Origin: Mucilaginibacter sp.
GTDB taxonomy: Bacteria > Bacteroidota > Bacteroidia > Sphingobacteriales > Sphingobacteriaceae
Direction: 5' to 3'
Assembly (NCBI RefSeq): GCF_028287845.1
Contig: NZ_JAQBOW010000162.1
Location: forward strand, 1 to 64,000
Length of the DNA: 64,000 nucleotides
Shown here: positions 50,810 through 59,724 of the stretch, in pieces
Layout: every line of letters starts with the position of its first letter
Numbering within the stretch: the first letter of the stretch is position 1
Translations under genes and position numbers: made by a program
Notes under the pieces: model-generated
The model's input: only the letters and a program-made list of their open reading frames with translations
Told to the model about the DNA's origin: nothing
The model's database searches: none

Positions 50810-52357
50810 ATGGCTGAAACTGGCTTTAAAAAATGGATCATTACTATCACGGTTATTGTAGCTTCGTTATTGGAGCTTATAGATACCACGATAGTAAACG
50901 TGTCCTTACCGGTTATCCAGGGCAACCTGGGTGCCACACTGGAGGATGTTGCATGGGTTGTTACCGGTTATGCGGTGGCAAACGTAATTATTCTACCCAT
51001 GTCTGGATGGTTAGGCAGCCGTTTTGGACGTAAACAATATTTTATCACTTCAATAATTGTATTCACCATTGCCTCATTTTTATGCGGTAACGCCACAAGT
51101 TTGGATGAACTGGTAATTTTCAGGATATTACAAGGGCTTGCAGGCGGGGGTTTGATATCAACATCGCAAGCTATTTTGGTTGAAACCTGGCCCCGGGAAC
51201 AGATAGGAACAGCTACAGCCTTATTTGGTTTAGGCGCGGTTGTAGGGCCAACCCTGGGCCCAACTATAGGTGGTTATATTACCGATCACTTCTCATGGCG
51301 CTGGATATTTTATGTGAATATTCCGGTAGGTGCGCTGGCGGCATTTTGTGCGTTTACATTTATACATGAAACACCTAAAGAAGCAAAAGGAAAACCTATA
51401 GACTGGTGGGGCATTGCACTGCTGGCAATTGCGGTAGGCAGTTTACAAACTATTTTGGAAAAAGGCGAATCGGAAGATTGGTTTGCTAAAACTTATATAT
51501 TGGTGCTTACTGTAGCGGCTGTATTAGGGGTTATTCTTTTTATATGGCGCGAAATGAGCATAGAACATCCAATAGTAAACTTTGGCATATTGCGGCACCG
51601 AAGTTTTGCGGTAGGGATGTTTACTTCATTCGTGCTTGGTTTTGGCTTGTACGGCACGGTTTTCGTGTTCCCGGTATTTTGTCAGAATTTGCTAGGGTTT
51701 TCGGCCCAGCAAACCGGCGAGCTATTATTTCCGGGCGGATTGTGTACCATTATTATGATGCCATTTATAGGCAAAATGCTTAATAAAGGTATCCCCGCAC
51801 AATTTATGGCAACCGGTGGTATGTTTTTGTTCTTTGTGTTTACCACTATGCTGAGCAACTCGACACTTAGCACAGGACAAAAAGACGTGTTAGTTCCTCT
51901 TTTAATTAGGGGTGTTGGGATGGCATTGTTATTTGTACCGCTAACCACATTGGCAATTGCCGACTTGAAAGGGCCCGAGTTGGGGCAAGGCACGGGTTTA
52001 AATAATATGATGCGCCAGTTAGGCGGGTCATTTGGTATAGCTGTATTAACTACTATTATTCATATAAGAACAAGTGTGCACCGTAGCAATTTACTAACCA
52101 ACATAAATCCATATAATAATGCATTTATACAAAGGTTAAACATGTTGGAGCAAGGTTTTATTGCTAAAGGCAAATCTGCTTCTGACGCGCTGCACATGGC
52201 CTATGCTGCAATTGAAGGCGCTGTAACCAGGCAATCATTGTTGCTGACTTATGATGATGCCTACTACCTTTCAGGATTGGTAATGTTATTTTCTATACCA
52301 TTGTTATACTTGCAGCCGTTTAAAAAGAACGTAAAAGTTCCTACAGACGTACACTAA
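50810..52357 (+). CDS. DHA2-family MFS drug transporter (EmrB/QacA type)
   Basis: This 515-residue transporter has about 14 membrane helices. Motifs: LELIDTTIVNVSLPVIQGNL (motif D1, helix 1), GWLGSRFGRKQYF (motif A, about 68) and GLGAVVGPTLGPTIGGYI (motif C, helix 5). These define proton-driven DHA2 multidrug exporters. With the adaptor and TolC upstream it makes a tripartite pump. A strong terminator ends the operon. Confidence 0.94.
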   Translation: MAETGFKKWIITITVIVASLLELIDTTIVNVSLPVIQGNLGATLEDVAWVVTGYAVANVIILPMSGWLGSRFGRKQYFITSIIVFTIASFLCGNATSLDELVIFRILQGLAGGGLISTSQAILVETWPREQIGTATALFGLGAVVGPTLGPTIGGYITDHFSWRWIFYVNIPVGALAAFCAFTFIHETPKEAKGKPIDWWGIALLAIAVGSLQTILEKGESEDWFAKTYILVLTVAAVLGVILFIWREMSIEHPIVNFGILRHRSFAVGMFTSFVLGFGLYGTVFVFPVFCQNLLGFSAQQTGELLFPGGLCTIIMMPFIGKMLNKGIPAQFMATGGMFLFFVFTTMLSNSTLSTGQKDVLVPLLIRGVGMALLFVPLTTLAIADLKGPELGQGTGLNNMMRQLGGSFGIAVLTTIIHIRTSVHRSNLLTNINPYNNAFIQRLNMLEQGFIAKGKSASDALHMAYAAIEGAVTRQSLLLTYDDAYYLSGLVMLFSIPLLYLQPFKKNVKVPTDVH

Positions 52358-52364
52358 CAAGAAA

Positions 52365-52396
52365 AAGCCGTTCCCTATGAATGGAACGGCTTTTTT
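52365..52396 (+). terminator. Intrinsic terminator of the EmrAB-TolC operon
   Basis: A perfect 10-bp stem AAGCCGTTCC / GGAACGGCTT with an 8-nt loop is followed by TTTT. Confidence 0.92.
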
Positions 52397-52656
52397 AAAA
52401 ATTAACAATTAAATTTTAGTAGTGTGTCCCCGATAGCGGCTTTTCCTCACACAAAAAAGTATACTCGCAGGACTTGTTTAAATCTTAGGTATAAAATTAG
52501 AAGTTTTTAATCAAAAAACCCTATTTTTATTTGCTTTTAATGATATTTTTTCATTCTCATTAAACCTTAAGTGATTACCTAAGCGTATAGTATCCAAATG
52601 CCTTATATAATCAAACAGCAATGACAAACCAATTTCTGTTTTTTTATATTTGAACA
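52397..52656. other. AT-rich leader region of pnuC
   Basis: I see no thiamine or other riboswitch core here. Near 52430-52470 GTGTG and CACAC flank a small CCGATAGCGG stem, which could be a chance hairpin. TATATTTG (52645-52652), a full -7 match, ends only 4 bp before the start codon, so the transcript may be nearly leaderless. Confidence 0.35.
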
Positions 52657-53298
52657 ATGGGAATTATACACGCGCTGCAAACCTGGTGGCAAAATCAATC
52701 AATGCTTGAAGTTGTTGGCGTTATTACCGGTTTATTATGCGTTTACCTTGCTGCAAAAAATATTATCTGGAATTGGCCCCTGGCTATTGTTAGCGTTGGT
52801 ATTTACATTTTTATTTTTTATGATAGCCATCTGTTTGCCGATATGGGCCTGCAGGTATATTTTTTAATAACTAACATATACGGCTGGTATTTTTGGAGCA
52901 AAAAATCAGCATCCGAGGATAAGGCACCGGTTATGCGCATTAAAAAAACAGAGATAGTATTATCTGTTATAGCGGTTGTTGTATTCACTTTTATATTGGG
53001 TTCGGTCTTAAAATACACAACGGCCTCCTACCCTTATATTGATAGTTTTTGTACTGCCTGTAGTCTAGTTGCACAAGTTTTTTTAGCACGAAAGGTGCTA
53101 GAGAACTGGCTGATTTGGATATTTGTAGATGTAATTTATGTAGGGGTGTATATTTATAAGGACCTGCATTTAACCGCTGTAATGTATGCCATATATATAG
53201 GCATTGCTTTATTGGGATATATAGATTGGAAAAGGGATTGGAAAAAGCAGAGCCCCACCCAACCCTCCCCGGAAGGGAGGGCTTTAAAAAGCTTATAA
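52657..53298 (+). CDS. pnuC: Nicotinamide riboside / mononucleotide transporter PnuC
   Basis: This 213-residue membrane protein has about seven helices. NIIWNWPLAIVSVGIYIFIF and LQVYFLITNIYGWYFW are PnuC signature segments, and NWLIWIFVDVIYVGVYIYKD is the later conserved block. It imports nicotinamide riboside for NAD salvage. The last 16 residues (SPTQPSPEGRALKSL) are encoded by an intergenic-type GC-rich hairpin (CCCTCCCCGGAAGGGAGGG), so the C-terminus appears extended by a repeat. The NMR kinase gene follows 69 bp later. Confidence 0.93.
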   Translation: MGIIHALQTWWQNQSMLEVVGVITGLLCVYLAAKNIIWNWPLAIVSVGIYIFIFYDSHLFADMGLQVYFLITNIYGWYFWSKKSASEDKAPVMRIKKTEIVLSVIAVVVFTFILGSVLKYTTASYPYIDSFCTACSLVAQVFLARKVLENWLIWIFVDVIYVGVYIYKDLHLTAVMYAIYIGIALLGYIDWKRDWKKQSPTQPSPEGRALKSL

Positions 53299-53367
53299 TA
53301 CAAGGTGTTAGTTCCTCAATGGTGTTCATGAGGGTTAATGCCGTTTAGAGGGGGCTAATAATTTGAT

Positions 53368-53895
53368 ATGGAAATAAAAAAGATCGCCATAGTGGGGCCT
53401 GAATCAACGGGGAAATCAACCATGTCTGCTTACCTTGCAGCACATTACCATACTGTTTGGGTACCTGAATATGCCCGCGAATACTGCGAAAAGCTAACTG
53501 ATGCCCCAACCTGGCAGGACGAGATCAACATGTTTTACGGACAAGTTGCTTTAGAGAAAGAGCTATTACCTGCCGCCAGCCGCATATTAATTTGCGATAC
53601 AACCTTTATCACTGTAAAAATTTGGAGCGACTATACCTTTGGCAAATCCCCGCAAGAGGTGTTGGACGAACTACCCAATTATCATTACGACCTATACCTG
53701 CTTTTAAACATAGACCTGCCCTGGCAGGATGATCCGCTGCGCGATTTCCCAAACATGCGCGAGCATTTTATGGATGTTTGGTATAAAGAGTTAAATGCCT
53801 TAAACGCCAATTACCTGCTGATAGAAGGTACCGGGCAGGATAGGTATGATAATGCAGTCGCTGCTATTGATAATTACCTGCTTCATATCGTCTAA
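53368..53895 (+). CDS. NadR-like nicotinamide riboside kinase (AAA/P-loop)
   Basis: This 175-residue kinase has a Walker A motif GPESTGKSTMSAYLA (residues 9-23), then YAREYCEKL and ICDTTFITVKIWSDY, as in the C-terminal kinase domain of NadR. It would phosphorylate nicotinamide riboside to NMN in the cytoplasm, trapping what PnuC brings in. The regulator and adenylyltransferase domains of full NadR are absent. It is paired with pnuC. Confidence 0.88.
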   Translation: MEIKKIAIVGPESTGKSTMSAYLAAHYHTVWVPEYAREYCEKLTDAPTWQDEINMFYGQVALEKELLPAASRILICDTTFITVKIWSDYTFGKSPQEVLDELPNYHYDLYLLLNIDLPWQDDPLRDFPNMREHFMDVWYKELNALNANYLLIEGTGQDRYDNAVAAIDNYLLHIV

Positions 53896-53929
53896 CTTTT
53901 CTGTTTCTCACATTTTTCCGGGCAAGTGT

Positions 53930-53961
53930 ATACAAACTGCAGGTGTATACACGGTTTGTAT
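53930..53961. promoter_or_regulatory. Palindromic site upstream of the ECF sigma operon
   Basis: ATACAAAC (53930-53937) and GTTTGTAT (53954-53961) are perfect complements 16 bp apart; the centre itself contains GTGTATACAC, a perfect palindrome. It may bind a dimeric regulator or form a hairpin. Confidence 0.45.
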
Positions 53962-54100
53962 ATTTATAATATTATATATAAGTTAAAATACAGTCAAACA
54001 ATCGGTTATCTTTACGTAATTCGTCATTATTTTAATTATTTGTTGTATACATGCAACGTTGTAAAATTCATCATGTCTTATAACCTGAAAGCTAATAAAC

Positions 54101-54658
54101 TTGGAAGCCTTATTTATAGACAAGCATTACAACCTGGTGGTTGAGTGTAAGCAGGGGAGTAAAAAAGCCTGTTATGAGTTGTACAAATTATATTCTAAAG
54201 CGATGTTGAACGTTGCCTTTAGGATAGTGGGCAACGTGGGCGAGGCCGAGGATGTTTTGCAAGAAGCCTTTTTAGATGCTTTTAAACGGATTAAAGATTT
54301 TAGGCAGGAAACCACATTTGGTTTATGGCTTAAACAAATAGTAGTAAGCCGCTCTATTAACTTGTTAAGAAAACGCAAGGTAGAGCTGGTTGAATTAGGG
54401 GACGATATAGATAGTATAACAGACGAGGAACCCAATGATGAGGAAGAAACCCAATACAAAGTAGCTTTAATAAAACAAGCCATGAATGAATTGCCCGAAG
54501 GATATAAACTGGTAATATCATTATACCTGCTGGAAGGGTATGATCACGAAGAAATTGGACAAATATTAGGTATAACAGAAAACACATCAAGAACACAGTT
54601 TTTAAGAGCAAAAAGAAAACTTAGTGAAATTTTAACAAGGAAAGGAATAACACAATGA
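54101..54658 (+). CDS. ECF RNA polymerase sigma factor
   Basis: The frame opens with TTG at 54101 (MEALFIDKHYNLVVECKQGS) after an in-frame stop 15 bp upstream, giving 185 residues. Region 2 (LYKLYSKAMLNVAFRIVGNV, AEDVLQEAFLDAFKRI) and region 4 (YDHEEIGQILGITENTSRTQ) are clear. No ATG start fits the family N-terminus. It overlaps the next gene by ATGA and is the first of a three-gene operon. Confidence 0.92.
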   Translation: MEALFIDKHYNLVVECKQGSKKACYELYKLYSKAMLNVAFRIVGNVGEAEDVLQEAFLDAFKRIKDFRQETTFGLWLKQIVVSRSINLLRKRKVELVELGDDIDSITDEEPNDEEETQYKVALIKQAMNELPEGYKLVISLYLLEGYDHEEIGQILGITENTSRTQFLRAKRKLSEILTRKGITQ

Positions 54659-55203
54659 GCAAGCGATTAGAGGATTTCATTATTAACAACCGCGAAGAAT
54701 TTGACGACCTGGAGCCAGGTGCAAACTTGTGGAGCAAGATCGATAAAAAAATACCAGCGCAAAAGCTGACGGCAAAAACATTTTCGTTTGCATTTGTATT
54801 GCGGGTTGCAGCATCAGTAATAGTAATAATGGGTGTATGCTTTGGAGCATACTTATACAATCAAAAAAAACAAACAATTAGCCTGGCTGCTATAAATCCT
54901 GAGTATGCTAAACAACAGGTGCATTATGCGTCAATGATAGCAAACCAGCGCAGCGAGCTTAAAACCATTGCAAAATCAGACCCGCAACTATATAAAGAGT
55001 TTACGACCGAGATTGCAAAAATGGATTCTACCTATAAAAAATTAAATAAAGATTTGGCTACCAGCCCTAACCAGGAAGCTGTTTTACGTGCAATGATCCG
55101 GAACTTGCAGGTGCAAACAGAGGTACTTAATCAGCAACTTAATGTAATTGAACAATTTAATGAATTTAAAAATCAACAAAAAAATGAAGTTAAAAATATA
55201 TAG
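54655..55203 (+). CDS. Putative membrane-anchored anti-sigma / regulatory protein
   Basis: This 182-residue protein begins with a short cytoplasmic part (LEDFIINNREEFDDLEPGAN, LWSKIDKKI) and has one membrane helix (about 46-67). The extracytoplasmic part is helical, with long coiled-coil-like stretches (KMDSTYKKLNKDL, IRNLQVQTEVLNQQLNVIEQ). There is no zinc motif. It is coupled to the sigma gene by ATGA and overlaps the next gene by 20 bp, so it is probably the cognate anti-sigma. Confidence 0.72.
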   Translation: MSKRLEDFIINNREEFDDLEPGANLWSKIDKKIPAQKLTAKTFSFAFVLRVAASVIVIMGVCFGAYLYNQKKQTISLAAINPEYAKQQVHYASMIANQRSELKTIAKSDPQLYKEFTTEIAKMDSTYKKLNKDLATSPNQEAVLRAMIRNLQVQTEVLNQQLNVIEQFNEFKNQQKNEVKNI

Positions 55204-56593
55204 TACTGCCGTAATGGCTTTTATAGGCCTTATGGCTTATAGTACTGCAAATGCACAACAAACAGCGGTAGAACCTGTAGCTCCCCAAACAAGTTCACCG
55301 TCGGTTGAATCGGGTTTATCGATAGCTGTTGCCCCACGGGTTTATTATTCAGGGCCCAGTACTTCTACCGTTAGCCCGAATGTTTACTATTCGGAAGATC
55401 AACCAGGCGATACCGTTTATCGTAATAAAAAGAGGAGACTGGCGGAACAAATGCGTGCGCTTAATAAGCAAATGTCTGAACTGAACAGGGAAGAATCAAA
55501 GAAAAACAGGCTCGTTGAACAAGACAGAATGACTATGCTGCGTAAAACAATGAGCACCCGTTTTGATTCGTCTTTCAGCAGGAACTTTGGCCGATCCTTT
55601 ACTAATAACTTAAAGTTCAATTTTGATTCGGACGCCAATTTGGAAAAACAGGTACAAAGCGGCGAAGTAAAAGAAAAGAGCAAAACCATTAGCAAAACTT
55701 ATCCTGCCGACAGCAATGATAAATTACAGATTGATAACCGCTACGGTAAAATAACGGTAAACACCTGGGCAAAAAATGAGTTTAAAGTTGACATACAAAT
55801 TAATGCTTATGCTAACGATGATGCTAAAGCTCAAAAATTAATTGACCAGACCAATGTTACTAATAGTAAAGAAAATAACGTAGTTGCTTTTACAACAGCA
55901 ATAGATCATTCAGACAACTCATGGTGGGGAACAAGATCAGAAAACGGGAAAATAACCAGCGTACGTAAAGTAACTATCAATTATGTAATTTATATGCCTG
56001 TAAAAAGTGCGCTTACTATCACTAATAAATATGGCAGTGTTGTATTGCCTAATTTAGATGGCAAATTAAATATCAATAATTCGTACGGCGCCCTGGTAGC
56101 TAAAGCTTTATCTAACAGCGACAATGTGATAGCAGTAAAATATGGCAGCGCTAATATAGGAAGCCTGAATGGCAGCGATCTGAATGTATCATACGGCAGC
56201 CTTGACCTTGAATCGGCAGATAAGGTCAACGCGACTATAAGTTATGGCCCGGCAAAAATAGGCAGGGTAAGCACATCGGGTACATTTAACGTACGCTATG
56301 GTAGTGGCTTAGAAATAGGTGATATAAGTAAAAATTTAAAATCTCTTACTGTTAATTCATCTTATGCTCCTGTAAAATTAGGCTCCATAACTGAGACCAA
56401 TGTTGATTTTGATGTAACAGTTTATATGGGCGATTTTCTTTACAACAATGCAACAAGCGTTACCAGTAAAACACCCGATAATGAAAAAGGATATAGTTCA
56501 ACAAAAAACTATAAAGGCCACGTAGGCAAAGGCAACGCCGATAAAGTAATCACCGTAAAATCAAACTACGGTACTGTTAAGTTTGATAAGTAA
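55184..56593 (+). CDS. Exported DUF4097-like adhesin with a YG beta-helix ladder
   Basis: From the ATG at 55184 (MKLKIYSTAVMAFIGLMAYS) the protein has 469 residues with a signal peptide ending NAQQ (about 25). A charged helical segment follows (about 80-125). From about residue 185 the sequence repeats every 15-25 residues with a Tyr-Gly corner: NRYGKITVN, NKYGSVVLP, NSYGALVAK, VKYGSANIG, VSYGSLDLE, ISYGPAKIG, VRYGSGLEIG. This looks like a right-handed parallel beta-helix as in DUF4097 proteins. It is the presumed output of the sigma operon. Confidence 0.78.
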   Translation: MKLKIYSTAVMAFIGLMAYSTANAQQTAVEPVAPQTSSPSVESGLSIAVAPRVYYSGPSTSTVSPNVYYSEDQPGDTVYRNKKRRLAEQMRALNKQMSELNREESKKNRLVEQDRMTMLRKTMSTRFDSSFSRNFGRSFTNNLKFNFDSDANLEKQVQSGEVKEKSKTISKTYPADSNDKLQIDNRYGKITVNTWAKNEFKVDIQINAYANDDAKAQKLIDQTNVTNSKENNVVAFTTAIDHSDNSWWGTRSENGKITSVRKVTINYVIYMPVKSALTITNKYGSVVLPNLDGKLNINNSYGALVAKALSNSDNVIAVKYGSANIGSLNGSDLNVSYGSLDLESADKVNATISYGPAKIGRVSTSGTFNVRYGSGLEIGDISKNLKSLTVNSSYAPVKLGSITETNVDFDVTVYMGDFLYNNATSVTSKTPDNEKGYSSTKNYKGHVGKGNADKVITVKSNYGTVKFDK

Positions 56594-56597
56594 TTCC

Positions 56598-56708
56598 TCT
56601 TGTCATTTAGAACATAGTGAGAAAATAAAACGCCATGCATAACTAATATGCGTGGCGTTTTATTTTATATCGTATAAGATTTTTCGCTATCGCTCAAGAA
56701 TGATCGTT
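56598..56708. repeat. Palindrome-type repeat enclosing a terminator
   Basis: The left end (TTGTCATTTAGAACATAGTG) and the right end (on the minus strand starting CATTCTTGAGCGATAGCGAA) resemble the arms of the other palindromes, but the centre is a stem AAAACGCCA / TGGCGTTTT (about 56625-56663). It separates two convergent genes. Confidence 0.6.
56624..56664. terminator. Bidirectional terminator hairpin
   Basis: AAAACGCCATGCAT pairs with ATGCGTGGCGTTTT (one wobble) around AACTAAT; A and T runs flank both sides. Confidence 0.85.
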
Positions 56709-56713
56709 GCAGC

Positions 56714-57901
56714 TTAAAACACCCTGCACAACAATCCCTTCAAGTACTCCCCTTCAGGGAAAGACGATCTAACCGGGTGGTCTTCGGGTTGGCAAAACTG
56801 GTAAATAAATTGTACTTGTTTATCTGCATCTAATGCGGCCCAGGCAATAACCTGTTTAAAGGTTTCCATATTCATGGCGCCAGAGCAGGAATAGGTAGCC
56901 AGCAAGCCACCATTATTTAATAACAGCATAGCTAAGCGGTTCAGGTCTTTATAAGCCCTTGAGGCTCTGTCCAGCGCCGAACGTGATGGCGCGTATTTTG
57001 GCGGATCGAGTACAATGATATCAAACATTTCACTTTCTTCCCTAAATACTCTTAACTGTTTATTTACGTCGGATTGTATGGCGATATGCTTTTTAATATC
57101 CAGTTTATTTAGTTTGATATTCTCTTTCAACGTTTCAATTGCCAATGCCGAACTATCCACACTGGTAACAGACGTGGCGCCGTTATGCAAAGCATTTAAT
57201 GTAAAGCCGCCGGTATAGCTAAAGCAATCCAGCACTTTCTTGCCTTTGGCGTAGTTTGCAACTATTTTACGGTTATCGCGCTGGTCGCAATAAAAGCCTG
57301 ATTTTTGACCTTCTGCAATATTAATATTATAAATTATGTTGTTCTCTTTTACCTCAACAGAATCAGGCGGGTTATCACCAAACAATACTACATTGGTTGT
57401 TTCTAAGCCTTCGTGCTGCCTTGATGAGGCATCGCTTTTATCAAAAATGCTTGTCGGTTTTAGCAAACGCCTCAGTTCGTCAATAATAACCGGCATAACA
57501 TTTTCTATGCCCGATGTAAGCACTTGTACTGCCAAATGATCAGCATATTTATCAACTATTAAACCCGGCAGGTAGTCTGATTCGCTGAATATCAGTCGGC
57601 AGGTATTGGTAACACCGGTATTTAACAACTCATTGCGCCCTGCTACAGCAACCACTACTTTATTACGGAACCAATCCTCATCAACAGTAACTTGCTCATC
57701 CCACTCCAGCAAACGCAGCGCAACGCGCGATTGATCGTTATAGAACCCATAAGCCATAAAATCGCCTTTGGCATTCAGCAGGCGCACAATATCGCCATTT
57801 GCAGGCTTACCTTTTACCGCCTCTATCGCCCCCGAAAATACCCACGGATGGCGATGAAGAACCGCTTTCTCTTTACCCTTTTTTAATACTACATCAATCA
57901 T
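56714..57901 (-). CDS. rlmI: Class I SAM-dependent rRNA methyltransferase, RlmI-like
   Basis: From the ATG at 57901 (MIDVVLKKGKEKAVLHRHPW) the enzyme has 395 residues. It has an N-terminal PUA domain (VFSGAIEAVKGKPANGDIVR), a linking domain, and a Rossmann methyltransferase domain with VLDCFSYTGGFTLNALHNGA (SAM motif I) and DIIVLDPPKYAPS (motif IV with DPPK). RlmI makes m5C1962 in 23S rRNA. A longer frame to 57946 adds a Cys/Phe-rich lead that does not fit. Confidence 0.9.
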   Translation of the reverse strand: MIDVVLKKGKEKAVLHRHPWVFSGAIEAVKGKPANGDIVRLLNAKGDFMAYGFYNDQSRVALRLLEWDEQVTVDEDWFRNKVVVAVAGRNELLNTGVTNTCRLIFSESDYLPGLIVDKYADHLAVQVLTSGIENVMPVIIDELRRLLKPTSIFDKSDASSRQHEGLETTNVVLFGDNPPDSVEVKENNIIYNINIAEGQKSGFYCDQRDNRKIVANYAKGKKVLDCFSYTGGFTLNALHNGATSVTSVDSSALAIETLKENIKLNKLDIKKHIAIQSDVNKQLRVFREESEMFDIIVLDPPKYAPSRSALDRASRAYKDLNRLAMLLLNNGGLLATYSCSGAMNMETFKQVIAWAALDADKQVQFIYQFCQPEDHPVRSSFPEGEYLKGLLCRVF

Positions 57902-57936
57902 GGCTGCAAAGGTATCAATAAGGCATAAACAAAAAA

Positions 57937-57955
57937 ACCCGGCCATAAGCCGGGT
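57937..57955 (-). terminator. Intrinsic terminator after the Deg protease gene
   Basis: ACCCGGC and GCCGGGT form a 7-bp stem around a 5-nt loop, followed on the minus strand by seven T. Confidence 0.88.
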
Positions 57956-57979
57956 CTTTCTATTTATAATATTATTTAA

Positions 57980-59527
57980 TTACTGGCCTACCATAAAGCT
58001 GTTATTAAAGCTTCCACCATCAGGATAGTAACCGCTAATAACTACGTTGCCGTTTTTAAGGTTAGTTATTGCTTTGTCAATGTCAGCAACGCTGTTTATT
58101 GGTTGTTGATTGATCTTGGTAACAACCGAGCCTACCGGAACTTCAAAACTATCAAATATACCGCCATCACGTACTTGTGTTACTATTACACCGCCATTCA
58201 AATGGAATTTACTTTTTTGTGCAGGTGTAACCGGCATAAAGCTTGCACCTAATTTGTTATACAGTTCTGTTGCTGATTTTGAAACCACAGCAGTACGGAC
58301 AACCGGAGCACCAGCCTTAAGCAGAACATCAAAGGTTTTTTCATTACCATCGCGCATAACGGTTAAATGAATTTTATCACCGGGCTGTAAACGGGCCACA
58401 CGTTCCTGCAAATCTGATGATTCGTAAACGGTAACGCCTTCCACTTTAGTGATGATATCGCCTTTTTTCAATCCTGCAGCCTCTGCGCCTCCACCGGCAA
58501 CTAATTCATCAACGTATAATCCGTTGGTTTTATCACTTTTTACTTTTTCGGCACTTGCAGGATCACTAAGATCTACAAAAGAAACGCCTATATAACCACG
58601 TTTAACCGCGCCATATTTTTGAATATCGTTCAATACCTTTTTAGCCAGGTTAATAGGGATAGCAAACCCATAACCTTCGTATGAACCTGTGTGCGATGCA
58701 ATTGCCGAGTTAATACCTATCAGTTCGCCTTTAGTATTTACCAACGCGCCGCCGCTGTTACCGGGGTTAATGGCAGCATCTGTCTGTATAAATGATTCTA
58801 TACCTGTGTTTGGCTTAGGATCTTGCGAACGCATACGGGTTGGGCCAAACGGGTTATCATCCTGGTCATCTTCTCTTCCGATGATGCCAATACCACGGCC
58901 TTTTGCGCTAACGATACCCGCTGTAACTGTTGAAGTTAAGTTAAACGGATTACCAACTGCCAACACCCACTCTCCTACTTTTGCATCGTCAGAGTTACCT
59001 AACTTTACAATAGGCAGGTTTGAAGCATCAATTTTTATTAAAGCAAGGTCTGTATTAGGGTCTGTACCTATTACTTTGGCTGTAAAATGGCGGTGATCAT
59101 TTGTTGTGATCTCAATTTTATCAGCTCTTGTTACAACGTGGTTATTGGTAACGATATAGCCATCAGGCGATATAATTACACCCGAACCTGAAGCCATTTG
59201 CGGCGTGTTTTGGCGCGGCGTGCGCTGTCCAAACATATCGCCAAACATTTGCTGCATCATATCTTGCTGGCTATTGCCTGCCTGGCTGGGGTAAGTTGTA
59301 CGAATGTAAACTACCGCCGGCGTTACCGCTGCCGCAGCCTGTGTAAAATCAACCTCGCCCGCTGATGATGTAATAGCCGGCGATAAGTGGTTACTTGCAA
59401 AGTAAACCTTTTGCTTATCATCAATGCTCATGTTATCAGCATACTTCTTTTCGATCAGTTTGTACGAGCCCAATGCCATGGCGCCACCTACAAAAGCCGT
59501 TAATAATGTTAAACCAATTCTTTTCAT
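57980..59527 (-). CDS. Periplasmic Do/DegP-family serine protease
   Basis: From the ATG at 59527 (MKRIGLTLLTAFVGGAMALG) the protein has 515 residues. The N-terminal helix serves as signal or anchor. The catalytic triad is His in YIVTNNHVVTRADKIE, Asp in NTDLALIKID and Ser in INPGNSGGALVN. Two PDZ domains follow (about 290-385 and 410-510). A Gln/Met-rich loop (NSQQDMMQQMFGDMFGQ) precedes the protease domain, as in DegP. It degrades or refolds misfolded periplasmic proteins. Confidence 0.93.
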   Translation of the reverse strand: MKRIGLTLLTAFVGGAMALGSYKLIEKKYADNMSIDDKQKVYFASNHLSPAITSSAGEVDFTQAAAAVTPAVVYIRTTYPSQAGNSQQDMMQQMFGDMFGQRTPRQNTPQMASGSGVIISPDGYIVTNNHVVTRADKIEITTNDHRHFTAKVIGTDPNTDLALIKIDASNLPIVKLGNSDDAKVGEWVLAVGNPFNLTSTVTAGIVSAKGRGIGIIGREDDQDDNPFGPTRMRSQDPKPNTGIESFIQTDAAINPGNSGGALVNTKGELIGINSAIASHTGSYEGYGFAIPINLAKKVLNDIQKYGAVKRGYIGVSFVDLSDPASAEKVKSDKTNGLYVDELVAGGGAEAAGLKKGDIITKVEGVTVYESSDLQERVARLQPGDKIHLTVMRDGNEKTFDVLLKAGAPVVRTAVVSKSATELYNKLGASFMPVTPAQKSKFHLNGGVIVTQVRDGGIFDSFEVPVGSVVTKINQQPINSVADIDKAITNLKNGNVVISGYYPDGGSFNNSFMVGQ

Positions 59528-59724
59528 CTTATTATCCTTATTATTCTGTTTGTTATATTTATTTTTGTAGTTCAAATTTAATACCAATAAGACGGTATTT
59601 GCAATGATAAGTTATAATAACTTTTGTTAAAAAATGTTAAATTTAACCTTACAGCTTTATACGTTGTAATTGACTGTTGTGGTTGTCGCCTAAAAATAAA
59701 AAATACTATTATATATAATATATT

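Noticed and set aside
52397-52656. Riboswitch upstream of pnuC
   Set aside because: The conserved TPP core words are absent and no other known aptamer pattern could be recognised by eye.
53926-54144. 72-codon ORF before the ECF sigma gene
   Set aside because: It covers the promoter palindrome and overlaps the start of the sigma gene in another frame; no protein-like composition.
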